Shown in pieces: positions 9,899 to 17,906 of a DNA stretch of 50,731 nucleotides; positions within the stretch are counted from its first letter, which is position 1; each line of letters starts with the position of its first letter. Both the position numbers and the translations under genes were made by a program. This DNA is from Solitalea agri (lineage in GTDB: Bacteria; Bacteroidota; Bacteroidia; Sphingobacteriales; Sphingobacteriaceae), in contig NZ_JAMWYS010000043.1 in NCBI RefSeq assembly GCF_023914155.1, positions 1 through 50,731 on the forward strand, written 5' to 3'. The notes under the pieces are model-generated. The model made no database searches and had not been told where the DNA came from. It saw only the letters and a program-made list of their open reading frames with translations.

Positions 9899-9917
9899 GT
9901 AGATACTTAGTATCTAC
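9899..9917. promoter_or_regulatory. 19-bp perfect palindrome (candidate operator)
   Basis: GTAGATACT-T-AGTATCTAC is a perfect palindrome with a one-base centre. It lies in the 315-base stretch 9777-10091, which otherwise holds only the tRNA terminator and low-complexity AT sequence. No regulator is encoded beside it. Confidence 0.45.
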
Positions 9918-10091
9918 CTAGTTGACCAGCTGAATACTAAACCTCTATTTAAAATTTTGATTTTAATCAATTTATTTAAAGTTCAATTCTTAAACCTTTG
10001 TCTTATTGCGTTTATTTTCTATATATGAGGAATAAATGAAGATAGTTGCGTTTAGAGAGTCGTTATGTGTTAGTATGAGAAAACCAGAAAT

Positions 10092-10549
10092 CAAAAAGTT
10101 GAACATTTAAGCTTTAAAGGTGTGCCCATTGACGGGACGGTATTGCACAATTTAAAGGAGAGTTTGCCGGATATAAAGATTGTACAATTTACGCCATTTC
10201 GCAAAAAGATTTAGTATCAAGAGTAGGTGTAATTTTCCCATACCAATCCACTTGGTCTGGACTTTCCGACAACTATTTTAATCTTAAACGATTACTTATC
10301 GAAAAATACGGAGAATTTTCATCGATAGTTAAAGAAGAATTTCAAAATTCCTATGTGGATGATGATAATTCTAAAATGCATGAAGTTAAAATGGGAAGAT
10401 GTAAATACAGCTTGACCTGTGGATCATCGGAAGGTGTCATTGAATTATCAATCCGTAACATTAGTGTTTCTAGTTGCTATGTGCAATTAATTTACGAAGA
10501 CAATATCAACAGCGAAATAAAACAACAACAAGCAAAAGACGACTTATAA
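10092..10549 (+). pseudogene. Decayed hypothetical gene (frameshift plus internal deletion)
   Basis: One frame reads QKVEHLSFKGVPIDGT (about 10092-10139) and then becomes meaningless. A second frame, opened by a TGA at 10130-10132, reads FKGEFAGYKDCTIYAISQ and continues through VGVIFPYQSTWSGLS and YFNLKRLLIEKYGEF to the stop at 10549. Together they look like one protein of about 170-180 residues with a frameshift and a loss of some 25-30 codons near 10140-10155. The N-terminal frame has no start codon before a TAG at 10071-10073. A GTG at 10355 could start a 64-residue remnant, but this is unlikely to be meaningful. The family is not identified. CGTTATGTG motifs lie on both sides (10061 and 10691). 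Confidence 0.75.
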
Positions 10550-10571
10550 TTTACAAAAAAAACCATGCCAA

Positions 10572-10699
10572 CACATAGCAACAGGTTTAAGTTAAGCCTC
10601 AGTGAAGCGTGAATACAAAAATTGAAGCTATTTATTTAGTTTAATGCTGTAAGTAATTGGTTCATGTAAATTAGGCATAAACCTGTAAACCGTTATGTG
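10572..10699. repeat. Imperfect inverted repeat with CGTTATGTG end (cassette-boundary-like)
   Basis: The left arm CACATA-gca-ACAGGTTTA (10572-10589) is complementary to the right arm TAAACCTGT-aaaccgt-TATGTG (10678-10699), giving a 6-bp outer and a 9-bp inner stem separated by an asymmetric bulge. The right end carries CGTTATGTGCT, 25 bases before the next gene. CGTTATGTGTT also occurs at 10061, before the pseudogene. The two-box layout resembles an integron attC site but does not match the GTTRRRY core exactly. Confidence 0.45.
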
Positions 10700-10723
10700 C
10701 TACTTTTTATTTAACTAGATATT

Positions 10724-11083
10724 ATGAAGAGTCTATTATTAACAATTTCTTTAATTCTATCCTTAGGTAGTACTTACAGTCAGAATTGTCATCAATTACC
10801 AAAGCATTACTCTTCCTATGAACAAGCGATTTCGTTAATAAAGAAAAGTGATTTTGTAGTTAAGGAACAAGTACTAACTCCCGAGAGTTCGTTTATTAAC
10901 AATGTTGGGTATTATAGCTGTGATGGTTATTTGGGCTTTATGATTATTACTATGAATGGCAAGTCTTATTTATACGCTAATGTTCCTTTAAGTATTTGGA
11001 AAGGTTTTAAGATTGCTGAATCAAAAGGGAAGTATTATCATGCCTATATAAATGGGCGATATAAATTTTCATTAACTGATTAG
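10724..11083 (+). CDS. Secreted KTSC-domain protein
   Basis: A 119-residue protein with a signal peptide (MKSLLLTISLILSLGSTYSQ). The C-terminal 60 residues fit the KTSC domain pattern (SSFINNVGYYSCDGYLGF..NGKSYLYANVP..IWKGFKIAESKGKYYHAYINGRYKF). In known members this is a small domain with a conserved final G-R-Y, often found alone or beside nuclease modules; its function is unknown. It starts right after a CGTTATGTGC element in the accessory region and has no obvious operon partner. Export to the periplasm is inferred from the signal peptide. Confidence 0.72.
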   Translation: MKSLLLTISLILSLGSTYSQNCHQLPKHYSSYEQAISLIKKSDFVVKEQVLTPESSFINNVGYYSCDGYLGFMIITMNGKSYLYANVPLSIWKGFKIAESKGKYYHAYINGRYKFSLTD

Positions 11084-11265
11084 AAAATTCCCGGGGTTGC
11101 AAATTTTGATTGATCCAAGGTTCGAGATCTGCTGTTTTGATGGTGCAGCGGTTTCGCGAAAATACGGTCTGCATTATTTTAAACTGTATCTCTAATTTTT
11201 ATTTTAGTCAATTCTTGTTTAGCTCAATTAGTTTCTAAATAATTATAGATATTCAACTGTTTTCG

Positions 11266-11655
11266 ATGATTAATGTCACCTGTGCTATAATTGAAAAAGA
11301 TGATCATGTCCTTGTAACTCAACGAAGTGAATTAATGTCCCTGCCTTTAAAATGGGAATTTCCAGGCGGGAAGATTAATGAAACAGAAACAGAGGAGGAC
11401 TGTATTCTTAGAGAGATTTACGAAGAGCTAAATATTAATGTTCAAGTTGTAAGCAAACTGACACCTAATATTTACCAATACCCCAATAAGAAAATAAAAT
11501 TGATACCATTTGTTTGTCATTTTTTAGAAGGGCAAATTATTCTACTGGAACATAAGGAGTATAAATGGTTGAAACCACATCAATTAAAACAGTTGGATTG
11601 GGCAGAAGCTGATTTGCCAATTCTTGAGGAATATTTGATCTTAAAAAATGCTTGA
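11266..11655 (+). CDS. Nudix (MutT-like) nucleoside triphosphate pyrophosphohydrolase
   Basis: A 129-residue protein made almost entirely of a Nudix fold. The Nudix box reads GKINETETEEDCILREIYEE followed by LNI, matching GX5EX7REUXEEXGU except that the last Gly is Asn. The N-terminus is MutT-like (MINVTCAIIEKDDHVLVTQR) and the PLKWEFPGG sequence before the box resembles enzymes that clean oxidised or unusual (d)NTPs. Its stop overlaps the start of the helicase gene by 8 bases, so the two are translationally coupled. That makes a joint role likely, for example in defence or nucleic-acid damage (inference). Confidence 0.92.
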   Translation: MINVTCAIIEKDDHVLVTQRSELMSLPLKWEFPGGKINETETEEDCILREIYEELNINVQVVSKLTPNIYQYPNKKIKLIPFVCHFLEGQIILLEHKEYKWLKPHQLKQLDWAEADLPILEEYLILKNA

Positions 11656-14600
11656 ATTAGGAATTTACGAACAGTTAATAAATAAGCTTCTTTGGAAAAA
11701 AATAGAATCCTTAAGTCTGGATGAATTCTATATCAGTGAAACCAAAATAGACAAAGAAGAAGCCGCCCGTTATTTAAGTGTTTATTTGTCAGAAAGTATT
11801 CGTTTTGCTTTAAACTCGTATACTGGTGATGATAAAGTTGAGAAGCAAGTAGAATTGTGTAATAAGGTTATTCAATTATTACGAACAGAACTAAATAACA
11901 TTGATTTTGAAAATGATTTACTTCATACTGAAGGTAAAGTTTTACAAGCTGTATTCTCCAAAGTTGATGCTTCCTTTTCTGATTTTGAATTATTTTTAAA
12001 GCAGATTACGCCCTATTCTCGCCTTTCTCAAAGTGAATTGTTTACAGGAAGCAATGTTGGTCTTTCTCTTGAAAGTGAGATAAAAAAAGAAATACTTTCG
12101 GCAGACGAAATATGCTGGTTAGTGTCATTTATAAAGTTCTCAGGAATTCGGATTTTTGAGAAGGAACTTCGATCGTTCACTGAAAGTGGTAAGAAACTAC
12201 GAATAATTACAACTTCTTATATGGGAGCAACTGATGTGAAAGCAATTGAGCTTTTATCGTCATTGCCTAATACTGAAATAAAAGTATCCTATAATTCCGA
12301 GCATGAACGTCTCCACGCAAAAGCTTATTTGTTTCTAAGAAATACAGGCTTTAATACAGGGTATATTGGCTCCTCTAATATCTCAAGATCAGCTCTTACA
12401 AACGGACTTGAATGGAATTTAAAAGTCACTTCTAAAGAGATCAGCCACATCATAGATAAATTCAAAAGAACATTCGATACTTATTGGTTAGACAATGATT
12501 TTGAATATTATCGTAATGGTGAAGATGTAAAAAAGCTTGATAATGCATTAAAAGCTCAAAAATACCAAGACCGTAAAACTATACTTTCCTTTTTTGACTT
12601 AAAGCCTTTCCCTTATCAAGAAGAAATATTAGAAAAACTTAAGGCTGAAAGATTAACTCACAATCATTTTAGAAATTTAGTTGTTGCTGCAACAGGAACA
12701 GGTAAAACAATCATTTCTGCTTTTGATTACAAGAGGTTTAAAGAGGAAAATTCAAGTGCTAAATTACTATTTGTAACTCATCGGAAAGAGATTTTAGAAC
12801 AAGCTCAAGAAGCATTTCAGCATATCTTAAAGGAAAATAATTTTGGAGAACTATGGGTTGCAGGGCTTGCTCCTACAAATTATGATTTTGTTTTTGCTTC
12901 TGTTCAAACTTTAAACAATCAATTAAAGAGTTTAAGTCTTTCAGAAGACTATTATGATTTTATCATCATTGATGAAGTACATCATATTGCCGCAAATAGT
13001 TATAGACCGTTATTAGAGAAGTTTAAACCAAAAGTTCTACTAGGTTTAACAGCAACTCCTGAACGAATGGATGGGGAGGATATATTAAGGGATTTTTGTA
13101 ATACAATTGCTGCTGAAATCCGATTGCCTGAAGCGCTAAATAGAAAACTTCTATGTCCATTTCAATATTTTGGATTATCAGACAGTGTAGATTTATCAAA
13201 GGTTAGCTGGAGAAATGGGAGGTATGATGTTTCTGAATTAACCCATTTGTATACTGAGTCTGACAGAAGAGTAGCTGACATCATAAAGAATCTTGATAAA
13301 TATCTTACAGACATTCATACTCCAAAGGCTTTAGGTTTTTGTATAAGTCAAGAACATGCAAAATATATGGCTGAAAAATTTGTTTTAGCCGGCTTTAAAG
13401 CGGATTATTTGACCAGTGATAATTCCGATGATAGAGATATAATTAGAGAGAAATTTAAATCGAGTACAATCAATTACTTATTTGTTGTCGACATATTTAA
13501 TGAAGGTGTTGATATACCCGAAATCGACACGGTATTGTTTCTTCGACCAACAGAAAGTTTGACGATTTTTTTACAACAATTGGGTAGGGGACTGAGGTTA
13601 TCCAAAGACAAAGAATGTTTAACTGTTTTGGACTTTGTTGGTAACGCTAGAGCGGAATATGATTTTGAACATAAGTTTAGAGCATTGATCGGAAAAACAC
13701 ATACTTCTATTCAAAAAGAAATAGAAAGTGATTTTCCCCATTTGCCTTTAGGATGTTCAATTGTATTGGAGAGAAAAGCGAAGGAGTATATTTTAGCCAA
13801 TATTAAACAAGCAATTGGGTTCAATCGAACTCAGTTAATTGGAAAGATTCGAAATTTCAAACATCAATCAACTCTACCTTTAACCCTCAATAACTTTCTT
13901 AATTTTTATCATCTTGATCTACCATTAATCTACCGGAAAGATAGCTGGAAACGCTTATGTGCAGATGCTGGAGTAATCAATGATTTTAATGAACCAAATG
14001 AGAAAGAGTTATTCAGAACAATAAGTAAGAAGCTTTTACAATGCAATTCAACTTCATATCTCAACTTTGTTTTACGCGTAATTGAATCAAGCATTGATTT
14101 CGATTTATTAAGTGAAGAGGAGAAAAAGATGGCATTGATGCTTCATTATGATATATGGCAAGAGTCGGGTCCAAAAATGGGGTTCGAAGATTTAAAAGAA
14201 AGTTTATCGACACTAATGCTAAGTCCGATTTTAATTGAAGAACTTAAAGAATTCATTCAACTTCAACTATCAAAGGTTGATTTTATTGAAAAAGAAATAG
14301 AGTTGGATTTTGTTCAGCCACTTAAAGTTCATAGTAGATATAATAGAGATCAAATTCTTTCTGCTTTTGGATTACATACTTTTCAGAAACAAGCCTCAAA
14401 CAGAGAAGGAGTTGCCTTTATCAGTGATATAAATACAGAGATCTTATTTGTTACCCTAAAGAAATCGGAGAAAGATTATTCTCCAACTACTTTGTATGAT
14501 GACTATGCTATTACAGATACACTTTTTCATTGGCAATCACAAAACTCTACAAGCCCTAATTCTCCCAAAGGACAATCTTACATAAACCACAAAGAGTTAC

Positions 14601-14791
14601 AAAAGAATGTATTGCTTTTTGTGAGAGAGCAAAATGGCGATGAATATGGTTTTACAATGTCATATGTATTCTTAGGTAAGGTTGATTTTCTGAATTATCA
14701 AGGGGCTAAGCCAATGAGCATAGAGTGGAAGTTAGAAGAGCCGATGCCTGCATATTTATGGAAGGATTCTGCTAAAATGGCTGTGGGTTAA
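11648..14791 (+). CDS. PLD-like nuclease / SF2 DEAD-DEAH helicase / DUF3427 fusion protein
   Basis: A 1047-residue multidomain protein. Residues about 130-270 are a PLD-like (HKD, COG3886-type) domain with H223-x-K225 and GSSN at 241-244; the Asp expected in the classic HxK(x4)D is not there (Leu230). Residues about 320-500 form the first RecA-like lobe: ATGTGKT (Lys353), DEVH (442-445) and TAT (468-470). The second lobe ends near QQLGRGLRLS, where the arginine-finger motif VI lies. The remaining roughly 380 residues match the DUF3427 region (KMGFEDLKESL.., YNRDQILSAFG.., YDDYAITDTLFHWQSQN). Such proteins are ATP-driven nucleic-acid translocases with a presumed nuclease. The gene is AT-rich, lies in an accessory region and is coupled to the Nudix gene. 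Confidence 0.92.
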   Translation: MLELGIYEQLINKLLWKKIESLSLDEFYISETKIDKEEAARYLSVYLSESIRFALNSYTGDDKVEKQVELCNKVIQLLRTELNNIDFENDLLHTEGKVLQAVFSKVDASFSDFELFLKQITPYSRLSQSELFTGSNVGLSLESEIKKEILSADEICWLVSFIKFSGIRIFEKELRSFTESGKKLRIITTSYMGATDVKAIELLSSLPNTEIKVSYNSEHERLHAKAYLFLRNTGFNTGYIGSSNISRSALTNGLEWNLKVTSKEISHIIDKFKRTFDTYWLDNDFEYYRNGEDVKKLDNALKAQKYQDRKTILSFFDLKPFPYQEEILEKLKAERLTHNHFRNLVVAATGTGKTIISAFDYKRFKEENSSAKLLFVTHRKEILEQAQEAFQHILKENNFGELWVAGLAPTNYDFVFASVQTLNNQLKSLSLSEDYYDFIIIDEVHHIAANSYRPLLEKFKPKVLLGLTATPERMDGEDILRDFCNTIAAEIRLPEALNRKLLCPFQYFGLSDSVDLSKVSWRNGRYDVSELTHLYTESDRRVADIIKNLDKYLTDIHTPKALGFCISQEHAKYMAEKFVLAGFKADYLTSDNSDDRDIIREKFKSSTINYLFVVDIFNEGVDIPEIDTVLFLRPTESLTIFLQQLGRGLRLSKDKECLTVLDFVGNARAEYDFEHKFRALIGKTHTSIQKEIESDFPHLPLGCSIVLERKAKEYILANIKQAIGFNRTQLIGKIRNFKHQSTLPLTLNNFLNFYHLDLPLIYRKDSWKRLCADAGVINDFNEPNEKELFRTISKKLLQCNSTSYLNFVLRVIESSIDFDLLSEEEKKMALMLHYDIWQESGPKMGFEDLKESLSTLMLSPILIEELKEFIQLQLSKVDFIEKEIELDFVQPLKVHSRYNRDQILSAFGLHTFQKQASNREGVAFISDINTEILFVTLKKSEKDYSPTTLYDDYAITDTLFHWQSQNSTSPNSPKGQSYINHKELQKNVLLFVREQNGDEYGFTMSYVFLGKVDFLNYQGAKPMSIEWKLEEPMPAYLWKDSAKMAVG

Positions 14792-14802
14792 CTTTTAAAT
14801 TC

Positions 14803-15063
14803 TTAGGAAATTAATTGCAGAAATAAAATGATTATAGATTTAACACTGGAAGCCCAAAAGAAAAGTTCAAAGAAATAATTCAACCTTTGATTACTATAGC
14901 CTCCAATAACGGTTTTGAATATTTGAAGCTTTAAATAACTTTCATCTCCTTGTTGTCCAAAGTCTTTCGAGAAATGGCCTTTATAAGCAACTACTACATT
15001 TTCATTGCTTTTATATAAAAAAACGCCATCTTCTTCCAAAGACAGCGTTTCAATCGTGACCAT
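14803..15063 (-). CDS. Hypothetical protein
   Basis: An 86-residue open frame, 20 bases downstream of the 251-residue gene on the same strand, so possibly in one transcript. The N-terminal half (METLSLEEDG-like, VFLYKSNENVVVAYKGHF) looks like a soluble beta-rich segment. The C-terminus is hydrophobic (FFELFFWASSVKSIIILFL). I do not recognise a family. Position supports it; the odd C-terminus and lack of homologues I can recall argue against. Confidence 0.4.
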   Translation of the reverse strand: MVTIETLSLEEDGVFLYKSNENVVVAYKGHFSKDFGQQGDESYLKLQIFKTVIGGYSNQRLNYFFELFFWASSVKSIIILFLQLIS

Positions 15064-15083
15064 TCCCTTGGTAAGTAACGTAT

Positions 15084-15839
15084 CTATGATGACGAAACTC
15101 CGATCAATTTCAATGCATTAAACGAAAAACTGTTCAACGGGTAATATTGCCCATTTACTTCCTGAAAAAACTCAATACCAAGAATTTGTACCAACGGAAA
15201 ATCACTGAAGTTTGTTAAGGTAACAGTAAGTATTTGAGCAGCAGCAATAGAGTTGGTCAAGGATAAAAAGGCGCTGCGGGTACTTTGTACTTCCGAACTC
15301 AGGTTGTCGAAGTTCGGAGCCATGCCAGCCATCACCAGTTGGAAATGGGTAGCACCGGAGGGAGAAACCAGATCCGAGATCGGCTTAAGTTCCGGCAATT
15401 GTACGGTTAGTATACCAGTCGCGCGATCGATCGAAGTGCCGTAAGCCACATAGATAGTGGTGCCCAACTGGCAATCTTCGTTAAATTCAAAACCTTGCAG
15501 AAAACCCAACTCTCCATTTTGTATTGTGCGCTGTCCGCGGGCATGAATGTTGTCGGTTTTTATGATGCGCAGCAACAGTGTCACCAACCGGGTATGCAGG
15601 TTTCTGGTATTGTAAGGTTGCAATAATGAACCTAAGCTTTGGCGGATTAATTTTGAAGCCTTTCCTGCTCGCCCGAATTCATTATTATTTTCACGGGTAC
15701 GTGCATAAGAAGGATCACGTGCGATTCGATTACCAGAAACCCCACCCTTACGGCGTGCGCAATAAGTTCCATTGCGCTTATAGAAAGAAATATCCTCGAT
15801 AGTTCCTTCTAGTTTAATCAGTCCATGTTGTTTTGTCAT
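15084..15839 (-). CDS. Bacteroidota-type protein of unknown function
   Basis: A 251-residue protein. Its N-terminus (MTKQHGLIKLEGTIEDISFY, then KRNGTYCARRKGGVSGNRI and DPSYARTRENNNEFGRAGKAS) resembles a group of uncharacterised Bacteroidota proteins I recall but cannot name. It has no signal peptide or membrane segment. The N-terminal third is basic and Arg/Asn-rich. The C-terminal part alternates short beta-like segments (TVQLPELKPISDL, ILTVTLTNFSDFPLVQILGIEFF). A role in a phage-like or surface structure is possible but not shown. It is followed by an 86-residue open frame. Confidence 0.72.
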   Translation of the reverse strand: MTKQHGLIKLEGTIEDISFYKRNGTYCARRKGGVSGNRIARDPSYARTRENNNEFGRAGKASKLIRQSLGSLLQPYNTRNLHTRLVTLLLRIIKTDNIHARGQRTIQNGELGFLQGFEFNEDCQLGTTIYVAYGTSIDRATGILTVQLPELKPISDLVSPSGATHFQLVMAGMAPNFDNLSSEVQSTRSAFLSLTNSIAAAQILTVTLTNFSDFPLVQILGIEFFQEVNGQYYPLNSFSFNALKLIGVSSS

Positions 15840-16007
15840 TGTAGATTTTTTTAAGTTTTATTTACTTTCAGCCTCAGCACTTCGTCAGAGCTTATTCAAA
15901 TATGGCTCACCAATAATCAATTGTCAATTAGTCCGTTCGCATTGCACCAAAATGGTTCATTTAGCATGTTAAGTGGTTATATAAGGACATGTTATATAGT
16001 ATATACC

Positions 16008-16084
16008 TCGAGTATACGTCTAGTATACGTCTAGTATACGTCTAGTATACGTCAAGTATGCGTCGAGTATACGTCGAGTATGAT
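16008..16084. repeat. Seven 11-bp tandem repeats, helically phased
   Basis: Units of TCTAGTATACG or variants (TCGAGTATACG, TCAAGTATGCG) start at 16008, 16019, 16030, 16041, 16052, 16063 and 16074; the last diverges (TCGAGTATGAT). Five units carry the palindrome GTATAC. A related TATAGTATATA precedes the array. It lies in the 826-base gene-free stretch 15840-16665, about 170 bases upstream of the 251-residue gene on the minus strand. Confidence 0.93.
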
Positions 16085-16557
16085 CCTACTTAAGAGTAGA
16101 TAGTTTGTACTTCTCACCCTTCTCATTCGCTGTTGAGTGGAAGCCCTGGTATTGATATTAGGCGAACAACATGGGAGGAATAGCCCTAAATCATTCAATA
16201 TTCACGTAAGGAACCTTGGCCAATTCAGGCCGGTGCGGTAAGGTTTGAAGGCGAATTGGACGCAGTTCCGTCGGGAATATTCGGTCCCGCCGACCGAGGA
16301 GGCGAAAAATTGCCGAAGGCAGGTGTAGTAAAAATCACTGTTAAAATTGATCGCTTGAAAAACGGAGATTGGGAAAACTTGATCTGTGAGTGTTAAGCCA
16401 AGCCTCACTTCCATTTGCAAATGAACCGATAGTCTGCCCGATGATAAGTGATAATCGCAACCCTGTAAACCCTAACTCCTTTAAGTTGTACAAAAGGAAC
16501 TAAGTCATTGATATTACGGGCTGCAGATTGAGTGCCTAAAAAGACTATAAAGAAATT
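16085..16557. other. Gene-free stretch with scattered inverted repeats
   Basis: No convincing gene. An open frame at 16202-16420 (minus) has no signal, motif or ribosome-binding context and covers G/C-rich self-complementary sequence such as CCAATTC / GAATTGG. It may be decayed mobile or repeat DNA. Confidence 0.5.
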
Positions 16558-16628
16558 GAGCCAAATTCATATATTATTTGGCTCAGTATTTAAGAATATT
16601 TGAGCCGAATAGTAAATGTATTTGGCTC
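16558..16628. terminator. Two matched 27-bp hairpins downstream of the ROK gene
   Basis: The first is GAGCCAAAT (16558-16566) / ATTTGGCTC (16576-16584). The second is GAGCCGAAT (16602-16610) / ATTTGGCTC (16620-16628), with one G-T pair. Both have 9-base loops of unrelated sequence, and 17 bases separate them. They lie 37 bases beyond the minus-strand stop at 16666, so termination or mRNA 3'-end protection is likely (inference). Arms can also pair between the two copies. Confidence 0.65.
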
Positions 16629-16665
16629 ATGATTTATAATTGGGAATAACAATCCAGATCTTTTT

Positions 16666-17358
16666 TCACTCATTGGTCCATAACCTGGCACCACCTTTAA
16701 TTCCTTCACGGTTATTTACAATGATTATATTATCGTCGAGTTCAATAGCTAAGTTTTTAGCATTACCACCACTGATATATAAGCGGTCATAATTAAAAAC
16801 AGTTTTAAGGACAGCCAATACTTTTTTCATTCGGTAATTCCAGTGGTCTTTACCTCTTCTCTGATAAGCTTTCTCACCAACATAGTCATCGTAATCTTTA
16901 TCTGTTTTTATTGGATGATGTGAAATTTCAAAATGCGGCAATAACTTGCCATCAAGCAGTAATGCGGTGCCAAAACCTGTACCTAATGTTATCATCATTT
17001 CAAGTCCCTTGCCACTTACCATGCCAATGCCCTGCAGATCTGCATCATTTACTACTATGGTAGGTTTGCCCAACATTGCTGCAATAGCCGTCTGCAGATC
17101 ATAATCCTCCCAGTCTTTAGTACCCAAGTTCGGGGCTGTTTTTATTACGCCGTTTTTTACATAACCGGGGAAGCCGACCGATATCTTATCATACTCTCCT
17201 AAAGGTTGAACAAGTTCTTTTATCAGCTCCAGAACATTTTCAGGATTGGCAGGCTCTGGTGTTGGCATTCTCGCATATTCTGAGATGGGAACGCCATCAG
17301 CGTTTAATATTGTTGCTTTTATATTAGAGCCCCCAATATCTATAGATAAAATATTCAT
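16666..17358 (-). CDS. ppgK: ROK family sugar kinase, polyphosphate-glucokinase-like
   Basis: A 230-residue protein with ROK/actin-fold ATPase motifs. Phosphate 1 is DIGGSNIKATIL at residues 6-17, the NDADLQG segment holds the catalytic-type Asp, and LGTGFGTALL is phosphate 2. It lacks the CxCGxxGC zinc motif of repressor and glucokinase ROKs, as do polyphosphate glucokinases. It probably phosphorylates glucose in the cytoplasm using ATP or polyphosphate; the phosphoryl donor cannot be decided from sequence, so the symbol is tentative. It is a single gene with paired hairpins downstream. Confidence 0.85.
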   Translation of the reverse strand: MNILSIDIGGSNIKATILNADGVPISEYARMPTPEPANPENVLELIKELVQPLGEYDKISVGFPGYVKNGVIKTAPNLGTKDWEDYDLQTAIAAMLGKPTIVVNDADLQGIGMVSGKGLEMMITLGTGFGTALLLDGKLLPHFEISHHPIKTDKDYDDYVGEKAYQRRGKDHWNYRMKKVLAVLKTVFNYDRLYISGGNAKNLAIELDDNIIIVNNREGIKGGARLWTNE

Positions 17359-17699
17359 GCTTTAAGTTTTAAATCAAATCCATTTTTTACTTATTCTCAC
17401 CCACTCTTCGTCGCAAGCATTGGAGGTATTTTGCTAAAGCTCGCAACAAGTGAATCTTGAGTCGGGTTTGTCATAATTGAACAGATCATGAATTTAACCA
17501 ATATTTTCAGGAGAGTTATTGATTTTTAATTATTACCAGACAATTTCTTATGCTGTTTTTTTCTCAATTTGGATGGTTATTGGGATCCAAATTATAAACC
17601 AATCAGTATATTTATACTACAGTGGACAAAGACGCATGAGTTTCTTGGCGCCTTCGGCAAACTTTAACGTTATTGCAATTATAAAAAAGACACTACTTT
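17359..17699. other. 341-base intergenic region ending in a CGTTA element
   Basis: No convincing gene; a frame from 17519 is poor in start context and is disregarded. The right end (17644-17686) reads CTTGGCG..CTTCGGCAAACTTTAACGTTATTGCAATTATAAA and closely resembles 18502-18553, which precedes another small gene. These may be cassette boundary elements. Confidence 0.5.
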
Positions 17700-17906
17700 A
17701 TGAAAAAAATTTGGGGAATCGTATTGATTGTAGCTGGAGGAGTTTTAGCTATACATACTCTTAAAGGACTTTTTTCTTTTTTAATAATGGACAAAAGCTC
17801 TACTTATGAATTGAGTCGATCAATTGGGTATTTGATATGGCAGCTCATTTTGAGTGGATTAGTTTTTTTACTTATTAAAACAGGACTTAGATCAATAAAA
17901 GAATGA
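17700..17906 (+). CDS. Small two-TM membrane protein
   Basis: A 68-residue protein with two hydrophobic segments: IWGIVLIVAGGVLAIHTLKG and YLIWQLILSGLVFLLIKTGL. The N-terminus MKKIWGI is typical of membrane insertion. The stop overlaps the next gene's ATG (ATGA at 17903-17906), so the two are translationally coupled and may function together. No family recognised. Confidence 0.68.
   Translation: MKKIWGIVLIVAGGVLAIHTLKGLFSFLIMDKSSTYELSRSIGYLIWQLILSGLVFLLIKTGLRSIKE

Noticed and set aside
16008-16084. CRISPR array
   Set aside because: The repeats are 11 bp and contiguous, with no spacers and no cas genes nearby.
16202-16420. 72-residue minus-strand frame
   Set aside because: Lies over self-complementary G/C-rich sequence, with no motif, no start context and no neighbour in an operon.
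4542-16541. Shared 15-mer ATTGAGTGCCTAAAA at 4542 and 16527
   Set aside because: A single 15-base match is close to chance expectation in 50 kb of AT-rich DNA, and flanks do not align.
17519-17764. 81-residue plus-strand frame upstream of the small membrane protein
   Set aside because: It overlaps the better-supported gene at 17700 in another frame and covers the repeat element; the translation has no consistent signal or fold.
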